A program made the position numbers and the translations under genes. A DNA stretch of 64,000 nt, taken from NCBI RefSeq assembly GCF_022539665.2, contig NC_081331.1:1894501-1958500 (forward strand). Reading direction: 5' to 3'. Position 1 is the first letter of the stretch. Each line of letters begins with the position of its first letter. Positions 40,681 through 50,991 of this stretch are shown here, one piece after another. Origin of the DNA: Daphnia carinata (lineage: Eukaryota; Arthropoda; Branchiopoda; Diplostraca; Daphniidae). A model generated the notes under the pieces. It was not told the DNA's origin. It saw only the letters and a list, made by a program, of their open reading frames with translations, and made no database searches.

Positions 40681-42150
40681 TCAATTCGGGACAAATTTTG
40701 GGGAAAGGGGGATCTTCAAATAACCCTTGATGTTATTGTGAAAATCGGGTTTTGGTATTGTGTAATTTGTGTACTGGTCAAACATTTGGATTAAAAGTAT
40801 GTTTGAGTATTCTCCTCGCTGTGCCAATCGGCCTATTAGAATTAGTTTTGATAGAACAAAATAACTAAACATGTGTTGTGACGCCGATACAGAAACATTA
40901 CAGTCAGACTGTGGCAGATAATTCCGAATTCCACAGTGCTGATAACTTCGGGGGGAACAAATCACCAGAACAAAAAGGTATGTGAAGGATGAACATAGGT
41001 GGCAAAACTTGATGATACATGAACCCCATGTAAAAAAGAAAAAAACAGCAACCAAAAAGTAAATTAGTGACATTTACTAACCGATGACTTTGTCATACAG
41101 TATTTGTCTGCAAAGTCAACAAGGCCTTCAAATTTGACGAGGGCAATGTCGTTGTAAGTTCGCTTTGATAGTATTCCAGAGAATAGTGACAGACTACATT
41201 CCTTTCGATGAGTTGAATTTAGACAACAGTTAAACAACAGCAATTATCCTGTAACACAGTGAGCAGCAATGAGCCCGTGAGAAGACCCCAATAATAATAC
41301 TCCACACACGTCAGCACCCTCGTTTTCATCTTTCTTCAAAATAAAAGCTTGTCTGGAAGGCTCAACTACAGGAGTTGTTCCAGTATAGCATCTGTCATCA
41401 AATGTTGGCAAACGCTTTCTCCGATTTGGAGGCCATCTCGTCCGTTGAAACATATGATACGAGCAACTTTACCTCTGTGGTTTCAGGATGGTGTCTGCGT
41501 TCGTTTTTAACAACGAAACTGTAGAGAGCAATGTAATGACAATTCACAATTAATTTAAGCGTGTCAAAAATTAGGTATTATATTCCGAAAATGTACCAAC
41601 ATTTACAGTTACATTAGAAAATTACGAAGTTTAGAATGCACTTTGGCTCAAATAGATTTCGAGCTTAAATTTTACGAATTACAACCAAGTAAATTTATTG
41701 CTAAAATGACAAACGAAGAATATAAAGCGGAAACTAACATACCTGACGGGCGGTGCGTCTGAAGATGGTGCCAAGGCAACATTTGCAGTGGAAGATCCCT
41801 GCAAGAATGTGAACTGAATTGTTGGCCACCGCCTTATATAAACGTCGACACGTTCCACGTCCTGGCTTTCCCAGAATAAAAGTCTAGGGTAGGGGTGCAA
41901 TTCTGAAGGCCGATAGCCGTAAGATAAACATTAACTTCCACGTGAACTCCGGGAGATGGCCGTTCCCCCTCGATGAACTCAAACGCTTGCACCTAAAATA
42001 AATGAATAACCTTGGGCAATTCAAAATAAAGAATCAAAACACCATTTTGACCTTTGCAGCTCAGTAGCTCACCCACCTGCACGATATGCACTAGCGTAGT
42101 TTTATCGCTTCGATTACCGGTGTAGTCATTCACACTTTTTCACATGAATT
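40681..42150 (-). pseudogene. degraded or unusual trypsin-like serine protease exons
   Basis: On the minus strand, 41,453-41,244 reads to GVLLLGSSHGLIAAHCVTG, which matches the histidine-box region of trypsin-like proteases (TAAHC). Further along, 41,200-41,095 reads KRTYNDIALVKFEGLVDFAD, matching the box around the catalytic aspartate (NDIAL). Upstream, about 42,128-42,071 and 41,992-41,880 read as two coding-like exons joined by a CAG|GTGGGT donor and a TTTTAG acceptor. They include FEFIEGERPSPGVHVEVNVY, which I do not recognise. I could not find the GDSGG serine box downstream to 40,681. I also could not connect the His and Asp exons with clean splice phases. It may be a pseudogene, an inactive protease homologue, or a gene whose exons I have mis-joined. 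Confidence 0.4.
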
Positions 42151-42446
42151 GATTTTGCCTTCACCAATTGGATACCTTTTATATTTTGTGGATACACCAA
42201 TCACGCACTAAATAAGCACTGCATCAGCACTTCGTCTTGCCTCTGCACTAGTTTAGTTCAGTTGCATATGCCATTTCACTGGGTCGTATAGCTAAATCAT
42301 TGCTTTTGCACAACATTACCCTGGTCATTTCATTTCACTATCTTATGCATTATTTAGCAGTAGCCATTGCTCGCAATCCGTTTCTCTATAATGAATTGAA
42401 TGTTTTGATCATGTCACACAATTTCCAAATGCCCCATCACTCCTAA

Positions 42447-42503
42447 GGACCTCACGACTACTAATCCTAACGACCTCATGACTACTAATCCTAACGAACT
42501 ATT
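42447..42503. repeat. short direct repeat (24-bp unit, two copies plus partial)
   Basis: A unit of about 24 bp with the core CGACTACTAATCCTAACGA (second copy ATGACTACTAATCCTAACGA) is repeated twice, with a few substitutions. It lies 140 bp before the large exon-like array. Confidence 0.7.
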
Positions 42504-42645
42504 GTCAATAATGATTTTTTTTTTCAGGAACTTTGCTATGAATGTGATTGTTAAAACTGTCTGTGATGCCTGTTAGATTTAAGCTGAAACTTGTCGTTAT
42601 CTAATTATTCAAAAGCAATTTTTTTTCCCGTTTTTGTGCGATCAG

Positions 42646-45600
42646 GAGGGCAATCTGCGGAGGCCGAAAAGGACACCGGACATCGAGGATCATCGCGGGA
42701 GCTACAAGATCGTCGCACAAAAAGGTATCAGTGATAAATTAAAGTGTACTAACTGTGTTTTTTTTGTATTTTATGTATCTAGATTGGCCGGCCAAGGGGC
42801 CGAAAAGGCCCAACGAGAATCGTCGTGGGAGCTACAAGATCGCCGTGGGATCGTCGAGATCGTCGCCAGTAAGGTATCAGTGATAAATTAAAGTGTACTA
42901 ATTGTGTTTTTTTGTATTTTATGTATCTAGATTGGCCGGCCAAGGGACCGAAAAAGCCCAACGAGGATCGTCGTGGGAGCTACAAGATCGTCGTGGGATC
43001 GTCGAGATCGTCGCCAGTAAGGTATCAGTGATAAATTAAAGTGTACTGATTGTGTTTTTTTGTATTTTATGTATCTAGATTGGCCGGCCAAGGGACCGAA
43101 AAGGCCCAACGAGGATCGTCGGGGGAGCTACAAGATCGTCGTGGGATCGTCGAGATCGTCGCCAGTAAGGTATCACTGATAAATTAAAGTGTACTAATTG
43201 TGTTTTTTTTGTATTTTATGTATCTAGATTGGCCGGCCAAGGGACCGAAAAGGTCCAACGAGGATCGTCGTGGGAGCTACAAGATCGCCGTGGGATCGTC
43301 GAGATCGTCGCCAGTAAGGTATCAGTGATAAATTAAAGTGTACTAATTGTGTTTTTTTGTATTTTATGTATCTAGATTGGCCGGCCAAGGGACCGAAAAG
43401 GTCCAACGAGGATCGTCGTGGGAGCTACAAGATCGCCGTGGGATCGTCGAGATCGTCGCCAGTAAGGTATCAGTGATAAATTAAAGTGTACTAATTGTGT
43501 TTTTTTGTATTTTATGTATCTAGATTGGCCGGCCAAGGGACCGAAAAGGCCCAACGAGGATCGTCGTGGGAGCTACAAGATCGTCGTGGGATCGTCGAGA
43601 TCGTCGCCAGTAAGGTATCAGTGATAAATTAAAGTGTACTAATTGTGTTTTTTTGTATTTTATGTATCTAGATTGGCCGGCCAAGGGACCGAAAAAGCCC
43701 AACGAGGATCGTCGTGGGAGCTACAAGATCGTCGTGGGATCGTCGAGATCGTCGCCAGTAAGGTATCAGTGATAAATTAAAGTGTACTAATTGTGTTTTT
43801 TTGTATTTTATGTATCTAGATTGGCCGGCCAAGGGACCGAAAAGGCCCAACGAGGATCGTCGTGGGAGCTACAAGATCGCCGTGGGATCGTCGAGATCGT
43901 CGCCAGTAAGGTATCAGTGATAAATTAAAGTGTACTAATTGTGTTTTTTTGTATTTTATGTATCTAGATTGGCCGGCCAAGGGACCGAAAAGGCCCAACG
44001 AGGATCGTCGTGGGAGCTACAAGATCGTCGTGGGATCGTCGAGATCGTCGCCAGTAAGGTATCAGTGATAAATTAAAGTGTACTAATTGTGTTTTTTTGT
44101 ATTTTATGTATCTAGATTGGCCGGCCAAGGGACCGAAAAGGCCCAACGAGGATCGTCGTGGGAGCTACAAGATCGTCGTGGGATCGTCGAGATCGTCGCC
44201 AGTAAGGTATCAGTGATAAATTAAAGTGTACTAATTGTGTTTTTTTGTATTTTATGTATCTAGATTGGCCGGCCAAGGGACCGAAAAGGCCCAACGAGGA
44301 TCGTCGGGGGAGCTACAAGATCGTCGTGGGATCGTCGAGATCGTCGCCAGTAAGGTATCAGTGATAAATTAAAGTGTACTAATTGTGTTTTTTTGTATTT
44401 TATGTATCTAGATTGGCCGGCCAAGGGACCGAAAAGGTCCAACGAGGATCGTCGTGGGAGCTACAAGATCGCCGTGGGATCGTCGAGATCGTCGCCAGTA
44501 AGGTATCAGTGATAAATTAAAGTGTACTAATTGTGTTTTTTTTGTATTTTATGTATCTAGATTGGCCGGCCAAGGGACCGAAAAGGCCCAACGAGGATCG
44601 TCGTGGGAGCTACAAGATCGTCGTGGGATCGTCGAGATCGTCGCCAGTAAGGTATCAGTGATAAATTAAAGTGTACTAATTGTGTTTTTTTGTATTTTAT
44701 ATATCTAGATTGGCCGGCCAAGGGACCGAAAAAGCCCAACGAGGATCGTCGTGGGAGCTACAAGATCGTCGTGGGATCGTCGAGATCGTCGCCAGTAAGG
44801 TATCAGTGATAAATTAAAGTGTACTAATTGTGTTTTTTTGTATTTTATGTATCTAGATTGGCCGGCCAAGGGACCGAAAAGGCCCAACGAGGATCGTCGT
44901 GGGAGCTACAAGATCGCCGTGGGATCGTCGAGATCGTCGCCAGTAAGGTATCAGTGATAAATTAAAGTGTACTAATTGTGTTTTTTTGTATTTTATGTAT
45001 CTAGATTGGCCGGCCAAGGGACCGAAAAGGCCCAACGAGGATCGTCGTGGGAGCTACAAGATCGTCGTGGGATCGTCGAGATCGTCGCCAGTAAGGTATC
45101 AGTGATAAATTAAAGTGTACTAATTGTGTTTTTTTGTATTTTATGTATCTAGATTGGCCGGCCAAGGGACCGAAAAAGCCCAACGAGGATCGTCGTGGGA
45201 GCTACAAGATCGTCGTGGGATCGTCGAGATCGTCGCCAGTAAGGTATCAGTGATAAATTAAAATGTACTAATTGTGTTTTTTTGTATTTTATGTATCTAG
45301 ATTGGCCGGCCAAGGGACCGAAATGGCCCAACGAGAATCGTCGTGGGAGCTACAAGATCGTCGTGGGATCGTCGAGATCGTCACCAGTAAGGTATCAGTG
45401 ATAAATTAAAGTGTACTAATTGTGTTTTTTGTATTTTATGTATCTAGATTGGCCGGCCAAGGGACCGAAAAGGCCCAACGAGGATCGTCGTGGGATCGTC
45501 GAGATCGTCGCCAGTAAGGTATCAGTGATAAATTAAAGTGTACTAATTGTGTTTTTTTGTATTTTATGTATCTAGATTGGCCGGCCAAGGGACCGAAAAG

Positions 45601-46736
45601 GTCCAACGAGGATCGTCGTGGGAGCTACAAGATCGTCGTGGGATCGTCGAGATCGTCGCCAGTAAGGTATCAGTGATAAATTAAAGTGTACTAATTGTGT
45701 TTTTTTGTATTTTATGTATCTAGATTGGCCGGCCAAGGGACCGAAAAGGCCCAACGAGGATCGTCGTGGGAGCTACAAGATCGTCGTGGGATCGTCGAGA
45801 TCGTCGCCAGTAAGGTATCAGTGATAAATTAAAATGTACTAATTGTGTTTTTTTGTATTTTATGTATCTAGATTGGCCGGCCAAGGGACCGAAAAGGCCC
45901 AACGAGAATCGTCGTGGGAGCTACAAGATCGTCGTGGGATCGTCGAGATCGTCGCCAGTAAGGTATCAGTGATAAATTAAAGTGTACTAATTGTGTTTTT
46001 TGTATTTTATGTATCTAGATTGGCCGGCCAAGGGACCGAAAAGGCCCAACGAGGATCGTCGTGGGAGCTACAAGATCGTCGTGGGATCGTCGAGATCGTC
46101 GCCAGTAAGGTATCAGTGATAAATTAAAGTGTACTAATTGTGTTTTTTTGTATTTTATGTATCTAGATTGGCCGGCCAAGGGACCGAAAAGGTCCAACGA
46201 GGATCGTCGTGGGAGCTACAAGATCGTCGTGGGATCGTCGAGATCGTCGCCAGTAAGGTATCAGTGATAAATTAAAGTGTACTAATTGTGTTTTTTTGTA
46301 TTTTATGTATCTAGATTGGCCGGCCAAGGGACCGAAAAGGCCCAACGAGGATCGTCGTGGGAGCTACAAGATCGTCGTGGGATCGTCGAGATCGTCGCCA
46401 GTAAGGTATCAGTGATAAATTAAAGTGTACTAATTGTGTTTTTTTGTATTTTATGTATCTAGATTGGCCGGCCAAGGGACCGAAAAGGCCCAACGAGGAT
46501 CGTCGTGGGAGCTACAAGATCGCCGTGGGATCGTCGAGATCGTCGCCAGTAAGGTATCAGTGATAAATTAAAGTGTACTAATTGTGTTTTTTTGTATTTT
46601 ATGTATCTAGATTGGCCGGCCAAGGGACCGAAAAGGCCCAACGAGGATCGTCGTGGGAGCTACAAGATCGCCGTGGGACGCAGGGACATCGAGGATCGCC
46701 GCCCAGCCCCGAGATTCCGCCCATTAGGATACTGAA
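42646..46736 (+). repeat. tandem array of about 27 exon-plus-intron units (148-bp period)
   Basis: Units start with ATTGGCCGGCCAAGGGACC at 42,783, 42,931, 43,079, 43,228 and onward to 46,611. The period is 148 bp, with 149 where the T-run is one longer and 128 in one deleted copy at 45,448. On the plus strand each unit reads as an 86-nt GC-rich block, then GTAAGGTATC (donor), TACTAAT (branch site), a T-rich tract and TATCTAG (acceptor), giving a 62-nt intron. A diverged first block (42,646-42,724) follows its own acceptor (GCGATCAG) and ends in AAAAAG|GTATCAG. The last block is diverged after its first two thirds and runs to a stop at 46,733-46,735. The best protein frame is basic: WPAKGPKRPNEDRRGSYKIV. 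The first block has the related DIEDHRGSYKIV, and the last ends RRDIEDRRPAPRFRPLGY. No known family is recognised. Confidence 0.9.
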
Positions 46737-46745
46737 AATCTGAAG

Positions 46746-46937
46746 ATGGTACGGTTGAGTATTGCCAAATTGGCATTTTTTCTTACTTTATTCTATGCTG
46801 TGAGGTGTGTGTTTTTTAGATGTTGGGATATTGGGCCCTTTTTTCTTACTTTGGTTTTCCATTCAAGCACTACGGCTTATGGTCATTGCACAATGCCTTC
46901 ACCTTGTAGTGAGCACGAAACTTCACAACTCATTTAG
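46746..46937 (+). CDS. possible small secreted peptide (42 aa, two exons)
   Basis: The ATG at 46,746 lies 11 bases after the stop of the last array block. Exon 1 (46,746-46,804) encodes MVRLSIAKLAFFLTLFYAV, a typical signal-peptide core. A GTGAG|GTGTGT donor and a TTTTCCATTCAAG acceptor (46,867) bound a 63-nt intron. Exon 2 (46,868-46,937) gives YGHCTMPSPCSEHETSQLI after a likely cleavage at STTA. The intron is also in frame and stop-free, so a retained form of 63 aa is possible. The two cysteines could form a disulfide. No family is recognised, and a short signal-peptide-like frame can arise by chance in T-rich DNA. Confidence 0.35.
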   Translation: MVRLSIAKLAFFLTLFYAVRCVFFRCWDIGPFFLTLVFHSSTTAYGHCTMPSPCSEHETSQLI

Positions 46938-47258
46938 CACATGGTTCTTTGGCTGTTTTTATTAGCTCACCATCATCCACCAGGTAGGGAGGCTTGTTTT
47001 TATGTATTTAACTCCGCACTTCACATAAGTATCTCACTTAAACATTTGTTGGTGTAGGTTTACTAATACTAACTGCTTTCAGGACAAAAAAGAAAACGAA
47101 ATAAACGTATTCGCTTTGGCCAGCGTTTTAAAAAAATCACTATTGGACCAGGGTTTGAATCAGCCTGGCTTTCATTCTTTTATTTTTAAAAGATAGTGTT
47201 AATTTGTATAAATTGTATTTGTATTGCTGTTTTCTTTCTATTTGTATTAGTGTCACTA
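46938..47258. other. non-coding gap after the array
   Basis: T-rich sequence. A good branch site and acceptor occur at 47,065-47,083 (TACTAAC then TTTCAG). No open frame reaches it in a consistent phase from the preceding peptide. Nothing else is recognised. Confidence 0.4.
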
Positions 47259-48290
47259 GATGGCAGTAAAACAAAGATATAAAGTCGTTATTGTGTATTA
47301 TTTTCTAATCGCAACAACCAATAACGACTTTATTTTACTCAAACATATTATTCATACCTATAACACGCAATCATTCTAATTATTATTAGAATTACATTCA
47401 TTATATTTGCTGCAGTACAAAATGGAAAGTTAATAGTAATAATAATAAAGTTAAGCAAGTAGATTAAAACAAAATAATTGCTGCATAGTTATATTTTAAT
47501 CAAATAAAGTTATTAATTTTAAAAATTATATATTTATATGGTTAGAATGCGTAAAGTACTGGCCGATAGATGGCCATAGCTGTAAAAAGAAAAATGGGCC
47601 TTTTTTCTTTTTTACACTACCGCCATCTACCGGTCAGATTCTAATTAAGTTTCTAAATACAACTTTACATATTCTAGCCATATAAATATGGAATTTTTTT
47701 ATTAATAATTTAATTTAATTTACATACAACTAAACCTTATTTTATTTTGTTATACTCTATTTCCTTAACTTAATTATTATTACTATTCACTATTGACTTC
47801 ATTTTGAACTGCATTTTGCAGCAATGATAATGAATTAAATTCCAATAACAATGAGAATAATTGCTTGTTTTAGGTATAAAAAATATGTTTGGGTAATATA
47901 AAGTCGTTGTTGTTTGTTCCGGTGTGAAAATAATACACAATAACGATTTCATATTACTCAAACATATTATTTATTCCTAAAAAAAGCAATTATTGCTATT
48001 ATTATCATTGCTGCAAAATGCAGTACAAAAAGGAAAGTTAATAGTTAATAGTAATAATAATTAAGTTAAACAAGTTGAATATAACAAAATAATTACTGTA
48101 TAGTTGTATGTTAATCAAATAAAGTTATTAATTTAAAAAATTATATATTTACATGGCTAGAATATGTAAAGTTGTGTTGGGAGGCTTAATTCGAATTTGA
48201 CCGCTAGATGGCCATAGCTGTAAAAAGAAAAAATTTGGTCTTTTTCCTTTTTTACAGCTACGGCCATCTAGCGGCCAAATTCCTATTTAA
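47259..48290. repeat. chain of alternating hairpin modules (MITE-like)
   Basis: Four hairpins punctuate the stretch: about 47,279-47,333, 47,560-47,636, 47,885-47,975 and 48,200-48,282. The first and third share arms of the type ATAAAGTCGTTATTG. The second and fourth share arms with (C)TAGATGGCCATAGCTGTAA. The A/T-rich spacers between them (about 47,360-47,560, 47,645-47,885 and 47,980-48,195) are copies of one sequence in alternating orientation: forward, reverse, forward. There is no transposase frame. It looks like nested or end-to-end copies of a non-autonomous inverted-repeat element. Confidence 0.75.
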
Positions 48291-49747
48291 TATTCTCTCT
48301 CATTCCTTCAGGCATGGTTTGTATATGGTTACTTGAACACTGGATTTGCAAATGCAGTACAGCTGACTTATGTTTCACATGGTCAGTTGGAGATTTCCCA
48401 GGCAAAATTTCTAGTAACTCAGCATTTGGTACCATCTGTACTATATTTTTATACAGTATCCTGCATGTCTCATTAATTAAGATTTAAATCCTTTTATAGA
48501 TTGTCACATCAGTGAGCAAGGTTCAGTTTAGGGATTGAGAGCCCTCAGCGACTATAACACCTAGCCCATATTCAAATTGTAGCACTTGATTACTGCCACT
48601 GATTCTTCAAAATGCCTATCTTGTATGGAATGCTTGACAGCCAAATGGTACTCCGACGTCACATAAATATCAATTGTTTACTTTATTTACATTTATTAAA
48701 AATTTTTGAAGGAATGATTTAAACAAATGCCAAAGGTGAGACATGCTGGAAAAGCTTGATATGAATGTGTAGATGTAGTTTTGGAATTCAGAGGTGCAGC
48801 TGGCTGTTGGGTAAAACTTCATTAAAATTTTGTTTCAATTCAATATGTTTTAGTTACTATTTGTGTGATTACGCAAAGGATTGTGCCATCCAGGCAATGT
48901 GGATATTCTGCCATGTACATGATAAACCGAGGATTCTTCGTCAACATGCAAGCTGTTACTCCCTGGTAATGCTTTTCTGCTGAGTTTGTTTAGTTTTCTA
49001 ATTTTAATCGTCAATGTTGTATTAGTAAACTACTGTTGGCAGAAAAGCTGATACATTGGGAAAATGGTTATGGCAAGTGCGATGAATAAATCACCATAGG
49101 TCAGTTGTCTTGCCTTCACAATTACAACGAAGATGAATCATGGAGTCAAAAACATTAAAAGGTGGTACTATTTTAAATTTTTAAATTGTTTTAATTGGTG
49201 TATCGCTAAGTGCTGATACATGTGTAGAACATGATGGAATTCATGTCATCCTGGAGAGGACTAAAAAAAACGAGCTTTATCCACGAAGCAGCTCATTAAT
49301 CATGTCCCAAACGATTGTCTGCGTCAGCCAGCAATCTTTCAATGGCTAACAAGCATTTAATAGTTTTGAAAATCGTGGTTTGCACTCCCTAAGGCGACAT
49401 TCCTTAATCCTCACCTGTCAATAGATTTGAGTGCAACCATTTCATTCTGAACTGTCGCCTACGAAATTCTTTTTCCATAAAAGCAGGTGATATGATGTTA
49501 TAATGGAAATTGTTGTCAAGATTGCCGAGACCAGGTACACTGTTTACCTTAACATTTAGTGATCAAAACAACCAACTTTGTAACCTATCTGTTTTTTATG
49601 GTGCATGGAACGTCCAACCGGAAAGCCCATGGAAGATCTCTGTGTCTAACACGAAGGGTTTTTCCAAACTTTCGTATTCAAGTTTTGGCTATGGTGATCA
49701 TTTGCAACTGCATAGCCTTTTAGAAGCTCCTGCCAGGAATCTACAGG
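48291..49747. other. unassigned stretch
   Basis: A/T-rich DNA. A stretch after a TTCCTTCAG acceptor at 48,309 is open in two frames for more than 50 codons. I recognise neither product and could not link them to a start or a downstream exon. No other feature is seen. Confidence 0.4.
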
Positions 49748-50011
49748 AATATGGCAGATGATGAATTTATGTACCATGTAAGCGATATCAATAAGAACGT
49801 CTTATGCTTATCTATGTTTTATTTTCTTAATTTAGATTAATAGCAATAGTGAACCTGCGAAGGTTTCTGGTTGGGATGTGATGACGAAAAGTTATGATAA
49901 TTTGAAGTACGGAATTGAATTTCCCTCCATCAGTCGCCTGTGTATTCCCGCGTATTACGGTATTAATTATTTAAAATTGAAGTGCATATCTGGGCTCCCT
50001 TCCTTTCCGTA
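49748..50011 (+). pseudogene. short coding remnant running into the foldback element
   Basis: An ATG at about 49,751 starts MADDEFMYH, followed by a GTAAGC donor. After an intron of about 66 bp, a TTAATTTAG acceptor opens INSNSEPAKVSGWDVMTKSY and a further coding-like run ending FPSISRLCIPAYY. At that point the terminal repeat of the foldback element begins (49,944). The frame continues inside the element only to a stop shortly after 50,000. Phase is consistent across the intron. The family is not recognised. Inferred: the 3' part of a small gene was lost or separated by insertion of the element. A chance open frame is the main alternative. Confidence 0.35.
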
Positions 50012-50570
50012 GCCCCGTTTCCCCTTGACTCGTAATAAGCCCGTAGGGGGTCATGCCCCTACTGTACGGTATATATAAAAACAACATATACCGAGGTTTG
50101 GAGGGCTCTGGCCGGAAAGGGGACGTGGGGTGCCGCTTAGTCCGATGATGTGTTCACGGAGGGCGACGTGGCTACCCACAAATCCGAACTAAAGGTTAAT
50201 CGCTCCTGTAAAAATGTTCCAAATCTTCAGCTCTTCTTCCGGCTTCTCTTAGCCAATCACCGGGTAATCTCCCCGGTGGGTCAACAAGGCAGTGTCTCCC
50301 CCTGCCTGGGTTGACGGCAACTTTTGAAAGGGCTATTATGCCTTTTTAAAGTTGCAAAAATAATTGTAATGTGCAGAGAATTGTCAATAAAATTTTTTTT
50401 ATAAAATATTTTTTGCAAAATTTGTTTCTTTCATTGTCTGTGTTAGGTGTGTTCACACATTACATTTATCAAGTTTTTTTTTTTTTTTGTTTTGCTTTAT
50501 TTGTTTTTGTCACGTTTGATGGTAAGCATTGTTTCCATTGGTTTATCGTTTATCTGTAAGCATTCTATTA

Positions 50571-50636
50571 TTATCCAGGGATCGGACCCTGGATGTTCGG
50601 CATACCGCGCCGATGCTCTACCAATGAGCCATGAAT
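50571..50636 (-). pseudogene. tRNA-like sequence 1 in the foldback loop
   Basis: The minus strand folds into a D-arm (GCTC ATTGGTA GAGC), an anticodon arm (TCGGC GCGGTAT GCCGA) and a T-arm-like hairpin (CCAGGG TCCGAT CCCTGG). The ends do not pair into a proper acceptor stem. Position 33 is C instead of U. It is therefore a tRNA-derived pseudogene or SINE head, probably with usable A and B box promoter elements. Confidence 0.6.
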
Positions 50637-50763
50637 CATGTTATGTCAAGTTGGCTTTTTTCTAGTCACTTGTGGACTTGCATTTATACTTAGAATAAAA
50701 CTGAAATGCAATTCTGCAATATACTCTTCTACATTTATTCTACTTCATTTTTACACATCTACT

Positions 50764-50828
50764 GAGGTTTGAACCCAGGGTAACATATATCGCAGCTAAA
50801 GGCTCTACCAAAGAGCTATGAACCTTAT
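50764..50828 (-). pseudogene. tRNA-like sequence 2 in the foldback loop
   Basis: The minus strand has a D-arm (GCTCTTTGGTAGAGC) and a good T-arm (CTGGG TTCAAAC CTCAG). The anticodon region is weakly paired and its loop contains TGC. The acceptor stem is not evident. It is a tRNA-derived pseudogene. Confidence 0.55.
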
Positions 50829-50922
50829 GAAAGCAATAGAAAGATAAACATATAGTTGTGAAAGACTGCATAAACATCCTAGACGATAACATATGATATG
50901 CGATAATAAAATATTTAGATAT

Positions 50923-50991
50923 ATCTCGTGGCTCAATGTTAGAGCATCGGCGTTGCACGCTGAATGTCTGGGGATCGGTTCCTATACGAGT
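50923..50991 (+). pseudogene. tRNA-like sequence 3 (alanine-type anticodon TGC)
   Basis: The plus strand has partial acceptor pairing (CTCGT with ACGAG), a D-arm (GCTC AATGTTA GAGC) and an anticodon arm (TCGGC GTTGCAC GCTGA) with U33 and anticodon TGC. The T-arm is distorted, so it is probably a degenerate copy rather than a working tRNA gene. Confidence 0.55.

Noticed and set aside
40681-41073. Completing an active serine protease from the 130-codon frame
   Set aside because: No GDSGG serine box and no GWG-type motif could be found in any frame, so a complete catalytic triad is not supported.
42779-46641. About 20 identical 60-residue minus-strand frames (MGLFGPLAGQSRYIKYKK...)
   Set aside because: They are reverse-strand shadows of the 148-bp repeat, starting in one unit and ending in the next. 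The splice signals point to the plus strand.
42646-46736. CRISPR-like repeat spacing
   Set aside because: The whole 148-bp unit is conserved with no variable spacers, and the locus is eukaryotic.
46938-47166. Possible amidated neuropeptide (a joined frame would contain RIRFGQR)
   Set aside because: It needs a speculative join. The motif lacks a proper GKR/GR cleavage site and the reading frame is short.
48309-48480. Two overlapping coding-like frames after a good acceptor
   Set aside because: Two frames are equally open and neither gives a recognised protein or a start codon.
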